NCBI GenBank assembly: GCA_944353735.1
Contig: CALVPU010000175.1
Coordinates: 1-12,831 of the forward strand
DNA: 12,831 nt
Direction of reading: 5' to 3'
Source: an uncultured Eubacteriales bacterium
GTDB taxonomy: Bacteria; Bacillota; Clostridia; Christensenellales; Aristaeellaceae
The notes under the pieces are model-generated. The model did no database searches and had not been told where the DNA came from. It worked only from the letters and a program-made list of their open reading frames with translations. This document shows, one piece after another, positions 1 to 6,411 of the stretch. Position 1 is the first letter of the stretch. The number at the start of each line of letters is the position of its first letter. Position numbers and translations under genes: made by a program.

Positions 1-953
1 TTGCGAATCTGGTCGCCGCAGCACCACAGCGACAGGCCATTCTCATTTGTAAGGTCGTCGCGGATACGACCGACGAACACCAGATCCTGATCGCTGGTCT
101 CGAGCGGCATCGGATAGCGCTTGGCGGCGAGGTCGTCGACCAGACGGCATCCCGGCGCGCTGGCGATGGCGGCGCGCGCTTCCGCCACGGGGATCTTGCG
201 CTCGGTCACCAGCGTCGCGCTGATCGAGTGGGAGCGCAGCACCGGCACGCGCACGCAGGTGCAGGTCACGCGCAGATCGGGTTGGTGGAGGATCTTGCGC
301 CCTTCGTTTTGCATCTTCATCTCCTCGGTGGTATAGCCGTTGCCGGAATCCGAGCCGATTTGGGGAATGACGTTGAAGGCGATGGGGTAGGGGAATGCAG
401 CGGCGGCGGGCGCTTTTCCCTCGGCGTAACCGCGCACCTGCGCCTCCAGCTCGGCGAGACCCGCCGCGCCCGCGCCGGATACGGCCTGATAGGTGGAGGC
501 GACGATCGCGCGAATCGGCGACAGGCGGTGAAGCGCCGCGATGGCGGTCAGCGTGATGATCGTCGAACAGTTCGGATTGGAGATGATGCCGCGGTGCTGC
601 GCCGCGTCCTCCGGATTGATCTCGGGAACGACCAGCGGCACGTCGTCGCGCATGCGAAATGCGCTGGAGTTGTCGACGAACACCGCGCCGGCAGCCGTGA
701 TGGAGGGCGCCATTTCACGCGCGAGGTCTGCCTGCGCCGCGCCGAGAACGATGTTCATGCCCGCGAACGAGGCGGGCGTTGCCTCCTCGACGGTCAGCGC
801 GTTGCCGGCGAACGGCAGCTGTTTGCCGGCGCTGCGCGCGCTGGCGAGCAGGCGGAGCGTGCCGATGGGGAAACGGCGCTCTTCGAGCACCCTGAGCATC
901 TCGCGTCCGACCGCGCCGGTCGCGCCGAGGATGGCGACATTGTACTTTTTCAT
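1..953 (-). CDS. asd: Aspartate-semialdehyde dehydrogenase, 3' end cut by window edge
   Basis: Cytosolic enzyme that reduces aspartyl phosphate to aspartate semialdehyde with NADPH, the branch point for lysine/diaminopimelate, threonine and methionine. The reading frame is open from an ATG at 953 to the left edge, giving 317 visible codons. The N-terminus carries the nucleotide-binding loop GATGAVG (residues 10-16). ASARSAGK follows near residues 37-44. The catalytic cysteine lies in SNPNCST (Cys129). The visible C-terminal part ends in WCCGDQIR, which matches the family's conserved GDQ(L/I)RKG segment, so only a few tens of residues are missing. The start is preceded by a GGGTGG-like ribosome site. 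The gene lies about 90 bases downstream of hom on the same strand and probably shares its transcript. Confidence in the family is very high. Confidence 0.96.
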   Translation of the reverse strand, partial: MKKYNVAILGATGAVGREMLRVLEERRFPIGTLRLLASARSAGKQLPFAGNALTVEEATPASFAGMNIVLGAAQADLAREMAPSITAAGAVFVDNSSAFRMRDDVPLVVPEINPEDAAQHRGIISNPNCSTIITLTAIAALHRLSPIRAIVASTYQAVSGAGAAGLAELEAQVRGYAEGKAPAAAAFPYPIAFNVIPQIGSDSGNGYTTEEMKMQNEGRKILHQPDLRVTCTCVRVPVLRSHSISATLVTERKIPVAEARAAIASAPGCRLVDDLAAKRYPMPLETSDQDLVFVGRIRDDLTNENGLSLWCCGDQIR

Positions 954-984
954 GATTCCACCCGATCTCTCTTTGTAGTGATTG

Positions 985-1000
985 CGCCGCGTGGGCGGCG
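985..1000 (-). other. Intercistronic hairpin between hom and asd
   Basis: The 90-base gap between hom and asd contains a perfect 6-bp stem, CGCCGC with GCGGCG, closing a 4-base loop. No T-run follows it on the minus strand, so it is unlikely to be a full terminator. It could stabilise RNA ends or tune asd expression relative to hom. Short GC-rich stems are common in high-GC DNA, so confidence in a function is low. Confidence 0.3.
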
Positions 1001-1043
1001 TTTCATCCGATAAGGCAGCGTATGCGGCGGACTGTGCGCGGGT

Positions 1044-2192
1044 TCATGCGCGGACGCCGGCGAAGAACAGCTGCGGGTCTGCCTTGCGCAGATCGCGGGC
1101 ATGGGCGTGCATGCCGTCGGCGGAAAGCGGTTCGGTCAGGTACGCCGGTGCGCCGCCGACTTCGCCGATGCGTTCAGCCTGTACGCCGAGCGGCGCGCTC
1201 GTGCGCACGTAATAGCGCCGGACGAGGTGGGAATTGTCCACTTCAGCGCGGCGCAGCGGCGCCCCGAGCGGGTCAATCGCTCCGTCGATCAGGTCGCGCA
1301 GTCCCATGACGACGTTGAATGCGGTGGGCGACTTTCCGGCGCCTTGCCCAAAGAAGTATTGCAGGCCGGCACTGCGCTCGACGTAGCCGATCAGGTTGTC
1401 GTTGCGGTGCACGGCGGCTTCCAGATCGCCGGGCAATACCAGCGTCGGCTCCACGCAGGCGGCGAGATGGTCGCCATCGAGGCGGTCGGCGCGGACCAGC
1501 AGCCGGCAGACGCGGCGCATCTGCTGAAAGAGGCGCACGTCTCCGAGCGCAATGGTGCGGATGCCGGCGACGTCGACGTCTGCCGGGCGCAGGATGGCAC
1601 CAAGGCCGACGGCGGCGGCGACGCAGAGCTTGGCGCGCGCGTCGCCGCCGTCGATGTCCGCGCTGGGATCGGCCTCGGCGTATCCGGCGCGCTGCGCCTG
1701 CGCGAGCACGTCGGCGAAGTCTGCGCCCTCGACCTGCATGGTATCGAGGATGAGATTGGTCGTGCCGTTGACGATGCCGAACAGCGACTGCATCCCGCCA
1801 GTGCGCGCCGCTCGAGCGAGGTTGAACAGGTAGGGGATGCCGCCGCCGACGCTGGCGTCGATCTTCAGGCGCGCGCCGCCAGCCCGCGCCGCTTCCAGCA
1901 GCTCCTCCAGATGCTCGGAGAGCATCAGCTTGTTGGCGGTGACGACGTCCTTGCCGGCGCGCAGCGCGCGCAAGACGTATTCAAGCGCCGGATGCTCGCC
2001 GCCCATGACCTCGACGACGGCGTCGATGCGCGCGTCGCCGAGGATGTCGTCGATGGCGCGCGTGGCAAGGCTGCCGAGTTCTGGAATTTCGCGGCGCACG
2101 AGCACGCGCCGCACCTCAATGTCCGCGCAAGCGGACAGCTGTTCGCGCACGCCGGAACCTACCGTGCCGATGCCCAGCAAAGCGATCTTCAT
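1044..2192 (-). CDS. hom: Homoserine dehydrogenase with reduced C-terminal regulatory region
   Basis: Reduces aspartate semialdehyde to homoserine with NAD(P)H, the first committed step toward threonine and methionine. The 382-aa product starts with the Rossmann loop GIGTVGSGV (residues 7-15) and has ANK (Lys88). It carries the family signature GIVNGTTN (139-146), the GYAEADPSADIDG segment (170-182) with the nearby D184 and K188, and a GxGAGxxPTA motif toward the C-terminus. Family members with a C-terminal ACT domain are usually about 430 aa. Here only about 60 residues follow the catalytic domain, and after a first strand-like RRYYVRTSA they do not look like a full ACT domain, so threonine feedback may be weak or absent. 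A GGGAG ribosome site precedes the ATG. Transcription is likely from the sigma-A promoter at 2246-2274, with asd downstream. Confidence 0.96.
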   Translation of the reverse strand: MKIALLGIGTVGSGVREQLSACADIEVRRVLVRREIPELGSLATRAIDDILGDARIDAVVEVMGGEHPALEYVLRALRAGKDVVTANKLMLSEHLEELLEAARAGGARLKIDASVGGGIPYLFNLARAARTGGMQSLFGIVNGTTNLILDTMQVEGADFADVLAQAQRAGYAEADPSADIDGGDARAKLCVAAAVGLGAILRPADVDVAGIRTIALGDVRLFQQMRRVCRLLVRADRLDGDHLAACVEPTLVLPGDLEAAVHRNDNLIGYVERSAGLQYFFGQGAGKSPTAFNVVMGLRDLIDGAIDPLGAPLRRAEVDNSHLVRRYYVRTSAPLGVQAERIGEVGGAPAYLTEPLSADGMHAHARDLRKADPQLFFAGVRA

Positions 2193-2210
2193 GGGAAGAA
2201 CTCCCTTCGT

Positions 2211-2245
2211 CCGTCCCGTGGGGACGGCGTCTGTAATCTACAGAC
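2211..2245 (-). promoter_or_regulatory. Two tandem perfect hairpins in the hom 5' leader
   Basis: Reading the minus strand from the -10 box, the first element is GTCTGTA-GAT-TACAGAC (2245-2229), a perfect 7-bp inverted repeat at the expected transcription start. One base later comes CCGTCCC-CAC-GGGACGG (2227-2211), a second perfect 7-bp inverted repeat. The hom ribosome site follows within about 10 bases. The first dyad is placed like a repressor operator. The second could be an RNA hairpin affecting mRNA stability or translation. No T-run follows either, so neither is a classical attenuator terminator. What binds them cannot be told from the sequence. Confidence 0.55.
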
Positions 2246-2274
2246 AATATACCACAGAAAACGGCGTTTGTCAA
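2246..2274 (-). promoter_or_regulatory. Sigma-A promoter of hom-asd
   Basis: On the minus strand a perfect -35 box TTGACA (2274-2269) is separated by exactly 17 bases from TATATT (2251-2246). The -35 box lies about 25 bases beyond the spoVAE stop codon, with no terminator between. The hom-asd genes thus have a vegetative promoter of their own, and sporulation transcripts could also read through. Confidence 0.85.
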
Positions 2275-2298
2275 AGGAAGATGCGGTTACGCCGCCAG

Positions 2299-2667
2299 TC
2301 ACGGCTTGGCGTGGGGCTTAAAGATCAGGGCGTTGAGTAGCCCGAAGAGGATGGCGGCGGAGATGCCCGCGGCGTTGCGCGTGACGCCGCCCGCCAGCGC
2401 GCCGAGCAGGCCATAGCGGTTGACCGCCTCAATGGCACCCATGGCGAGCGAATAGCCGAAGCCGCACAGCGGCACGGTGGCGCCGGCGCCGGCAAAGTCA
2501 ACCAGCGGCTTGTAGATGCCCAGTCCTGTGAGGACGACGCCGCTGACGACGAACAGCACGAGGATGCGCGCGCTGGTGAGCTTGGTGGTCTGCATGAGGA
2601 TCTGCCCGATGGTGCAGATCAGGCCGCCAACGGCGAACGCTTTGACGTAGATCAGCAACTGACTCAT
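2299..2667 (-). CDS. spoVAE: Stage V sporulation protein AE
   Basis: Small integral membrane protein of the SpoVA channel in the spore inner membrane, which moves calcium-dipicolinate in during sporulation and out at germination. The 122-aa product has about four hydrophobic segments. It also has the family stretches VGGLICTIGQIL, LTGLGIYKPL and FAGAGATVPLCGFG, which parallel similar stretches in SpoVAC, showing that the two are paralogues. The ATG at 2667 overlaps the spoVAD stop in an ATGA, and an AGGAGG at 2674-2679 sits 6 bases upstream, so this start is preferred over the much longer upstream reading frame, which only shadows spoVAD. It corresponds to the SpoVAE/SpoVAEb form. It is the last gene of the sporulation operon. 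Confidence 0.95.
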   Translation of the reverse strand: MSQLLIYVKAFAVGGLICTIGQILMQTTKLTSARILVLFVVSGVVLTGLGIYKPLVDFAGAGATVPLCGFGYSLAMGAIEAVNRYGLLGALAGGVTRNAAGISAAILFGLLNALIFKPHAKP

Positions 2668-3683
2668 ACCGCGCCTCCTTCGATGCACACCGCATAGGAA
2701 ATGCCGGGAATGCTCTGCCCCTGCTGGCAGCTGACGGGGCTGAGCATCGCGCCAGAGCCGGCGACCAGCACGCGCTTGAGTTCGCCGGAGCGGATGCGCT
2801 TTATCAGCCATCCGCAGCTGACGGAGGCGACGCAGCCGCATCCGCTGCCGCCGGCATGGGAATCCTGTTCTTGAAAGAAGATGCTCGCGCCGCAGTCGAC
2901 GAGCTTTTCGTCGGGCATCTGCACGTCGGCGCGATGAAACAGCTCCATGAGGATGTTCCTGCCAATCCAGCCGAGGTCGCCCGTGGCGATGAGGTCGTAG
3001 TCGGCGGCACTGCGCCCCGTGTCCTCGAAGTGCGCCGCGATGCAGGCGCACACGGCGGGGGCCATCGCTGCGCCCATGTGGTTGGCGTCCTTGATCTCGA
3101 GGTCGATCACGCGACCGATCGTGCCGCTGGCGATGCGCGGTTCGCCTGCGCCGCCTGACCGGGCAAGCAGGGCGCAGCCGCACGCTGTGGTCGTCCAGCT
3201 TGCCTGTGGCGGACGCTGATTGCCCATCTCCACGGGGAATCGGAATTGCCGCTCGGCGGTGCAGTAGTGGCTGGAGGAGACGCAAACGGCATTGTCGAGA
3301 TAGCCGCCGGAGACCAGCGCGGCGCCGAGGATCAGCGCCTGCACGAACGTCGAACAGGCGCCGTACAGCCCGAGGAAGGGAATGCCCAGCGCACGCGCAG
3401 CGAAGCTCGAGGCGATGATCTGCCCGTTGAGGTCGCCGCTCAGCATCGCCTGCGTGCGTTCCGGCGCGAGTCCGGCGGCGTCGAGCGTGCGCTCCACGGC
3501 GCGGCAGACCATCTCGCTCTCCGCGAGTTCCCAGCTCTTTTGACCGAGCAGGTCGTCCTCCAGAATCACGTCAAACCATGCGCGCAACGGCCCCTTGCCT
3601 TCCTTGGGTCCGACGATCGACGTCTGCGCGGTGATGGCGACGGGCACGTCAAACGCGAGCGTCTGCGCGCCGAGACGGCTCAC
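2664..3683 (-). CDS. spoVAD: Stage V sporulation protein AD
   Basis: Thiolase-fold subunit of the SpoVA complex. The Bacillus homologue lies at the spore inner membrane and binds dipicolinic acid. The 339-aa length agrees with the usual about 338 aa when translation begins at the GTG at 3683. Recognisable parts are the N-terminal TSIVGPKEGKGPL stretch (21-33), the YGACST segment around Cys110 that matches the ketoacyl-synthase nucleophile region, and the glycine-rich GGSGCGC segment near the C-terminus. The GTG overlaps the spoVAC stop as GTGA, and the stop overlaps the spoVAE start as ATGA, so the three are translationally coupled. An in-frame upstream extension exists but merely shadows spoVAC. 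Expression in the forespore is expected from the family. Confidence 0.96.
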   Translation of the reverse strand: MSRLGAQTLAFDVPVAITAQTSIVGPKEGKGPLRAWFDVILEDDLLGQKSWELAESEMVCRAVERTLDAAGLAPERTQAMLSGDLNGQIIASSFAARALGIPFLGLYGACSTFVQALILGAALVSGGYLDNAVCVSSSHYCTAERQFRFPVEMGNQRPPQASWTTTACGCALLARSGGAGEPRIASGTIGRVIDLEIKDANHMGAAMAPAVCACIAAHFEDTGRSAADYDLIATGDLGWIGRNILMELFHRADVQMPDEKLVDCGASIFFQEQDSHAGGSGCGCVASVSCGWLIKRIRSGELKRVLVAGSGAMLSPVSCQQGQSIPGISYAVCIEGGAV

Positions 3684-4141
3684 ATCAACCACCCCCGAAT
3701 CGCCCAGTAGACGACGCCGACCGCGATGGACGCCGTGATGCCGTAAACCAGCACCGGACCGGCGATCGTGAACAGCTTTGCGCCGATGCCGAGCACGATG
3801 CCTTCGCGGCGGAATTCCATCGCCGGAGCGCAGACCGAGTTGGCAAAGCCGGTGATGGGCACGATGGATCCCGCGCCGGCGTACTTGCCAATGCGGTCGT
3901 AGACGCCCAACCCGGTCAGCAGCGTGCCGAGGAAGATGAGCACCACCGACGTGAACATCGGCGCGGTTGCCTCGCTCAGTTCCAGGCGTTCGCCCAGCGC
4001 GCCCAGCGCCTGTCCGAGCGTGCAGATGGCGCCGCCGACCCAAAATGCGCGCAGGCAGCCGCGCAGGTGGCGGCTGTGCGGGGTCATGCGGGCGACCAGC
4101 CGGCGGTATTCGTCCGGCTTGATGGGATTTTTCTGCGTCAT
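3680..4141 (-). CDS. spoVAC: Stage V sporulation protein AC
   Basis: Integral membrane subunit of the SpoVA dipicolinate channel. In Bacillus it behaves as a mechanosensitive pore. The 153-aa product matches the usual about 150 aa. A charged N-terminal region with PDEYRRLV is followed by about four hydrophobic segments with VGGAICTLGQAL, LTGLGVYDRIG and YAGAGSIVPITGFANS. The ATG at 4141 has an AGGAGG at 4149-4154, 7 bases away. It overlaps the stop of a 43-codon upstream ORF as ATGA, a coupling that supports the upstream frame being real. The order spoVAC-spoVAD-spoVAE is the minimal clostridial operon, without spoVAA, spoVAB or spoVAF here. Confidence 0.95.
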   Translation of the reverse strand: MTQKNPIKPDEYRRLVARMTPHSRHLRGCLRAFWVGGAICTLGQALGALGERLELSEATAPMFTSVVLIFLGTLLTGLGVYDRIGKYAGAGSIVPITGFANSVCAPAMEFRREGIVLGIGAKLFTIAGPVLVYGITASIAVGVVYWAIRGWLM

Positions 4142-4269
4142 GTCCTGTCCTCCTTCTGTGTGCGTGCGCTGTGCCGCCCTGAGCGGCTGGGGAAACGGAT
4201 CTCGTGTTCGGCGGGCGCGCGTGCGGAGAGCAGCGCGGTCTGCGGAAGGTCGTGATGGCTGTGAATCAT
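4138..4269 (-). CDS. Small ORF (43 aa) coupled to spoVAC
   Basis: A 43-codon frame, MIHSHHDLPQTALL at its start and ending QKEDRT, whose TGA overlaps the spoVAC ATG as ATGA. Its own ATG overlaps the stop of the preceding small ORF in the same way. A perfect AGGAGG (4279-4284) lies 9 bases upstream. About three quarters of its codons end in G or C, close to the surrounding genes. The product is hydrophilic, rich in His, Arg and Ser, with no membrane segment or recognisable motif. It could be a real spore protein or mainly a translated leader that feeds ribosomes into spoVAC. I do not recognise the family. Its evidence is position, ribosome site and coupling rather than homology. Confidence 0.55.
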   Translation of the reverse strand: MIHSHHDLPQTALLSARAPAEHEIRFPSRSGRHSARTQKEDRT

Positions 4270-4424
4270 CCGCAGATCCCTCCTCCCGCGCGCCTGACCA
4301 GCGACGCGCCTGCGAAGATGGACGATTGCGGCGATTTGGGCGGGAGCATCAGCGCGAGGACGACCAGCGCGGCGATGAGGCCGGCGATCAGCAGCACGAA
4401 TGCGGCGCGTTCGACGCTTTGCAT
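4266..4424 (-). CDS. Small single-pass membrane protein (52 aa) at head of spoVA operon
   Basis: A 52-codon frame starting MQSVERAAFVLLIAGL. A hydrophobic stretch at about residues 8-27 is long enough for one membrane span. It is followed by a Pro/Ser-rich linker and a short tail ending GGGICG. A perfect AGGAGG (4434-4439) lies 9 bases before the ATG, and the TGA overlaps the next small ORF as ATGA. Roughly four fifths of its codons end in G or C. It lies between the pheB terminator and spoVAC, so it is the first gene of the sporulation transcript. The function is unknown; a small membrane partner of the SpoVA complex is an inference from context. The charge pattern around the span gives no clear orientation. 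Confidence 0.65.
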   Translation of the reverse strand: MQSVERAAFVLLIAGLIAALVVLALMLPPKSPQSSIFAGASLVRRAGGGICG

Positions 4425-4455
4425 GGTTCTTCGCCTCCTGAAATGATGTCGCTCC

Positions 4456-4485
4456 TATTCTTGACGGAATGCGCCGCGATTATGA
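4456..4485 (-). promoter_or_regulatory. Candidate forespore sigma-G promoter of the spoVA operon
   Basis: On the minus strand TCATA (4485-4481) resembles the sigma-G/F -35 GHATR with one mismatch. After exactly 18 bases it is followed by AAGAATA (4462-4456), which shares five positions with CATXHTA. The start site would lie about 25 bases before the 52-aa ORF. No good sigma-A promoter is seen between the pheB terminator and this ORF. The match is imperfect and rests on the family's known forespore expression. Confidence 0.35.
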
Positions 4486-4491
4486 AAGCGC

Positions 4492-4517
4492 AAAAAAAGA
4501 GCGCCCGGAAAGGCGCT
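4492..4517 (-). terminator. Intrinsic terminator after pheB
   Basis: On the minus strand AGCGCC and GGCGCT form a 6-bp stem around the 6-base loop TTTCCG, followed by C and seven T residues. It lies about 100 bases past the pheB stop and insulates the transporter-pheB transcript from the sporulation operon. Confidence 0.88.
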
Positions 4518-4615
4518 GAAAGCGTGCGGCGGCAATTCTCATGCCGTCTTTGAATTTGGCTGCAGATGCTCGCACAATCGATGCGCGCGTTCCTGCGCAC
4601 GGAAGCCGCCCTTTT

Positions 4616-5053
4616 TCATTCAACCGCGAGCAGCCGTGCGGTCTCCACGCCCTCGAGGCGCTGCAGCGCGTCGATCATGCGTTCGACGGGTTCCGCGGCA
4701 TCGGAGAGGTCCAGCGTGAGCATGATGCTCGCCTGACCGTGGATGGGCAGACTCTGCGTGATTGTGAGGATGTTGGCGCTGAAGGCGGACAGGGCGTTGA
4801 GCACGCGCGAGAGGATGCCCGCCTCGTGCGCCAGTGCCAGCATCAGCGTGGCGCGCCTGCCGATGTTGAGTTCGGACGGCTCGATGATCCTGTCGCGATA
4901 TTTATAGTAGGTGCTGCGCGAGATGCCGGCGCGGCGGACGGCGTCGCTGACCTGCGTGCAGGCGCCCGTCTCCAGCAACCGCCGCGCAGCGAGCACGCGC
5001 AGGAAGTAATCCGGCAGCGCCGAGCGCTCGACGATGAGGTAGTTCTTGAGCAT
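4616..5053 (-). CDS. pheB: PheB/UPF0735-family ACT-domain protein
   Basis: A 145-aa protein of the PheB (UPF0735) family, small ACT-domain proteins often encoded near aromatic or homoserine pathway genes and thought to sense amino acids. The N-terminus begins LKNYLIVERSALPD. A helix-turn-helix-like segment VSDAVRRAGISRSTYYKYRD (about 35-54) follows, then an ACT domain from about 69 to the end containing LAHEAGILSRVLN. The ATG at 5053 is chosen because AGGAGG lies 8 bases upstream and the length fits the family's about 147 aa. An in-frame ATG 33 bases earlier has no such site and would add 11 unusual residues. It lies 29 bases after the transporter stop and is probably co-transcribed with it. 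The ligand is unknown; phenylalanine or threonine are possible. Confidence 0.88.
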   Translation of the reverse strand: MLKNYLIVERSALPDYFLRVLAARRLLETGACTQVSDAVRRAGISRSTYYKYRDRIIEPSELNIGRRATLMLALAHEAGILSRVLNALSAFSANILTITQSLPIHGQASIMLTLDLSDAAEPVERMIDALQRLEGVETARLLAVE

Positions 5054-5082
5054 GTCGTCGTCCTCCTGTTCGGGAAAGCTGG

Positions 5083-6231
5083 TCACAGGGTGCGCACGGT
5101 GTCCGTGCGGATGAGGCCGCGCGTGACGCGGTAGAGCAGCAGACTGCCCGCCAGCAGCGCGGCGCCGTTGAACGCCATCAACGCAGGAATGCCGGTAAAT
5201 TCGCAGATTACGCCGCCGAGCAGGCTGCCGACGATGCGTGCTGCGCCGAACGTGGTCAGGGAAAGCATGCTCTGCGCCGCGCCGCTGAGCTCGGGCGCCA
5301 CGCGCCGCGCCAGATAGAGCGCCGGGAAGAACTCAAAGCACGCCAGCACCGTGACGCCCGGAATCTGAAAGAGGAGGATTGGCAGCGCGCTCGTGCTCAG
5401 CGCCAGACCCAGCCAGCGCACACCGTTGGCGATCGCGCCGACCAGCAGCCAGTTCCAGATGTTTGTCCAGCGGGCGATGCGGTCGCCGAAGTAGAGAAAC
5501 GGCAGCTCCGCCAGCACCGACAGCAGCGTGATCCAGGAAACGGTGGCGTTGTCCATGCCGAGGTCGCCCAAGTGCTTGGAGAAAAACGACATGTAGAACT
5601 GCGAGGTGATCGTGATCAGGAAGATGATGGCGTACAGCCAGCGCAGGTGCCGGTCGGCGAACAGCCGCGTCAGGGGAATCTTTTCGCGCCGGTGCTGGTG
5701 ACCTTCGACGTTCGGCATCGTGAACGTGACGGTCATCGCCGCCAGATAGACCGCGCCCATCAGCGGGTAGAGATTGTTCAGGGAATGCGACAGCAGTGCG
5801 CCGACGAGCAGCGCGCCCGCCTGGTAGCCGACCGTGCCCAGCAGGCGGATGGGACCGTACTCGCGGCGCGCCTCGCGCGTGTACTCCAGCGCGATGGTCG
5901 TCGCCAGCGGCTGCGCGGCGGTGCTGAATACCGTATAGCCGCTCACCGCGGCGAGCAGCGCGAAAAATCCGGTCGCGCGCGGCACGAGCAGGCACGACGC
6001 GGACAGCAGCGCCAGCATCGCGGCAAGCATGTAGCGCTTCTTCGGCACGCGGTCCGTCATCGAGGCGAGCAGCGGCGCGAATGCCAGCGCGACCAGCGTG
6101 GGAATGCTCGTCAGAAGCCCGATGCGGCTGTCTGAAAGGCCGATCTCGCCGTAAAATTTGGGAACAAAGGTGGACATGCCGGTGGCGATGAAATAGATGA
6201 AATGGTAAACGAACAGTGCTCCATAGCGCAT
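5083..6231 (-). CDS. Major facilitator superfamily transporter
   Basis: A 382-aa polytopic membrane protein with about 12 hydrophobic segments in two halves, as in MFS permeases. The N-terminus, MRYGALFVYHFIYFIATGMS, runs into the IGLSDSRIGLLTSIP stretch typical of the MFS_1-like/nucleoside-symporter-like group. The loop between segments 2 and 3 carries MTDRVPKKRYM, a variant of MFS motif A. A charged central loop (about 173-190, EGHQHRREK) separates the halves. The substrate cannot be told from the sequence. Its link to an ACT-domain protein suggests a metabolite of amino acid metabolism, but this is inference. The ATG at 6231 follows a G-rich ribosome site. The promoter is at 6267-6295, divergent from the lipoate cassette. 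Confidence 0.9.
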   Translation of the reverse strand: MRYGALFVYHFIYFIATGMSTFVPKFYGEIGLSDSRIGLLTSIPTLVALAFAPLLASMTDRVPKKRYMLAAMLALLSASCLLVPRATGFFALLAAVSGYTVFSTAAQPLATTIALEYTREARREYGPIRLLGTVGYQAGALLVGALLSHSLNNLYPLMGAVYLAAMTVTFTMPNVEGHQHRREKIPLTRLFADRHLRWLYAIIFLITITSQFYMSFFSKHLGDLGMDNATVSWITLLSVLAELPFLYFGDRIARWTNIWNWLLVGAIANGVRWLGLALSTSALPILLFQIPGVTVLACFEFFPALYLARRVAPELSGAAQSMLSLTTFGAARIVGSLLGGVICEFTGIPALMAFNGAALLAGSLLLYRVTRGLIRTDTVRTL

Positions 6232-6256
6232 ATTCGATCCCCCGCGATCGTTTTGT

Positions 6257-6294
6257 TCCTGAAATCATTGTAACATGATGCTGTCCTGAAATCA
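6257..6294. repeat. Paired 11-bp direct repeats around the transporter promoter
   Basis: TCCTGAAATCA occurs exactly at 6257-6267 and again at 6284-6294, with starts 27 bases apart. The right copy overlaps the -35 box of the transporter promoter, and the left copy abuts the -10 box on its downstream side. This placement is what two binding sites of a repressor would have. The regulator is not identified; the PheB protein or the TetR protein of the window are possible but unproven. Confidence 0.6.
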
Positions 6295-6295
6295 A
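6267..6295 (-). promoter_or_regulatory. Sigma-A promoter of the transporter-pheB operon
   Basis: On the minus strand TTGATT (6295-6290), then 17 bases, then TACAAT (6272-6267), preceded by TG one base away as in extended -10 promoters. Transcription would start about 30 bases before the transporter ATG. Confidence 0.8.
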
Positions 6296-6345
6296 GGGGA
6301 TTGGCGCAGCCGGTGGAAAAATGTCGTTGCACTGCGCGCACAACC

Positions 6346-6374
6346 TTTACATTTGCGCCGGCGGGCGGTATAAT
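6346..6374 (+). promoter_or_regulatory. Sigma-A promoter of the lipoate cassette
   Basis: TTTACA (6346-6351), a 17-base spacer, and a perfect TATAAT (6369-6374). Transcription would start near 6381, which rules out the longer lplA frame that opens at 6301 and supports the ATG at 6412. It is divergent from, and about 70 bases away from, the transporter promoter. Confidence 0.87.
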
Positions 6375-6411
6375 GGTGGTCAATGGGGATGCGAAGGGAC
6401 GGATCAACGCC

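Noticed and set aside
228..1013. Long plus-strand ORF opposite asd
   Set aside because: The minus-strand frame encodes a clear aspartate-semialdehyde dehydrogenase; this is a GC-rich antisense shadow with no domain.
1101..2321. 406-codon plus-strand ORF opposite hom
   Set aside because: Antisense shadow of the homoserine dehydrogenase gene, caused by high third-position GC.
2668..3285. In-frame upstream extension of spoVAE to 328 codons
   Set aside because: The extension lies inside spoVAD in another frame and is low-complexity Arg-rich; the coupled ATG at 2667 with AGGAGG gives the correct family length.
5054..5086. 11-residue N-terminal extension of pheB
   Set aside because: No ribosome site before the upstream ATG, whereas AGGAGG stands 8 bases before the ATG at 5053, which also matches family length.
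6301..6411. N-terminal extension of the first lplA to 344 codons
   Set aside because: It would start upstream of the promoter's -10 box and transcription start; family similarity begins at the ATG at 6412.
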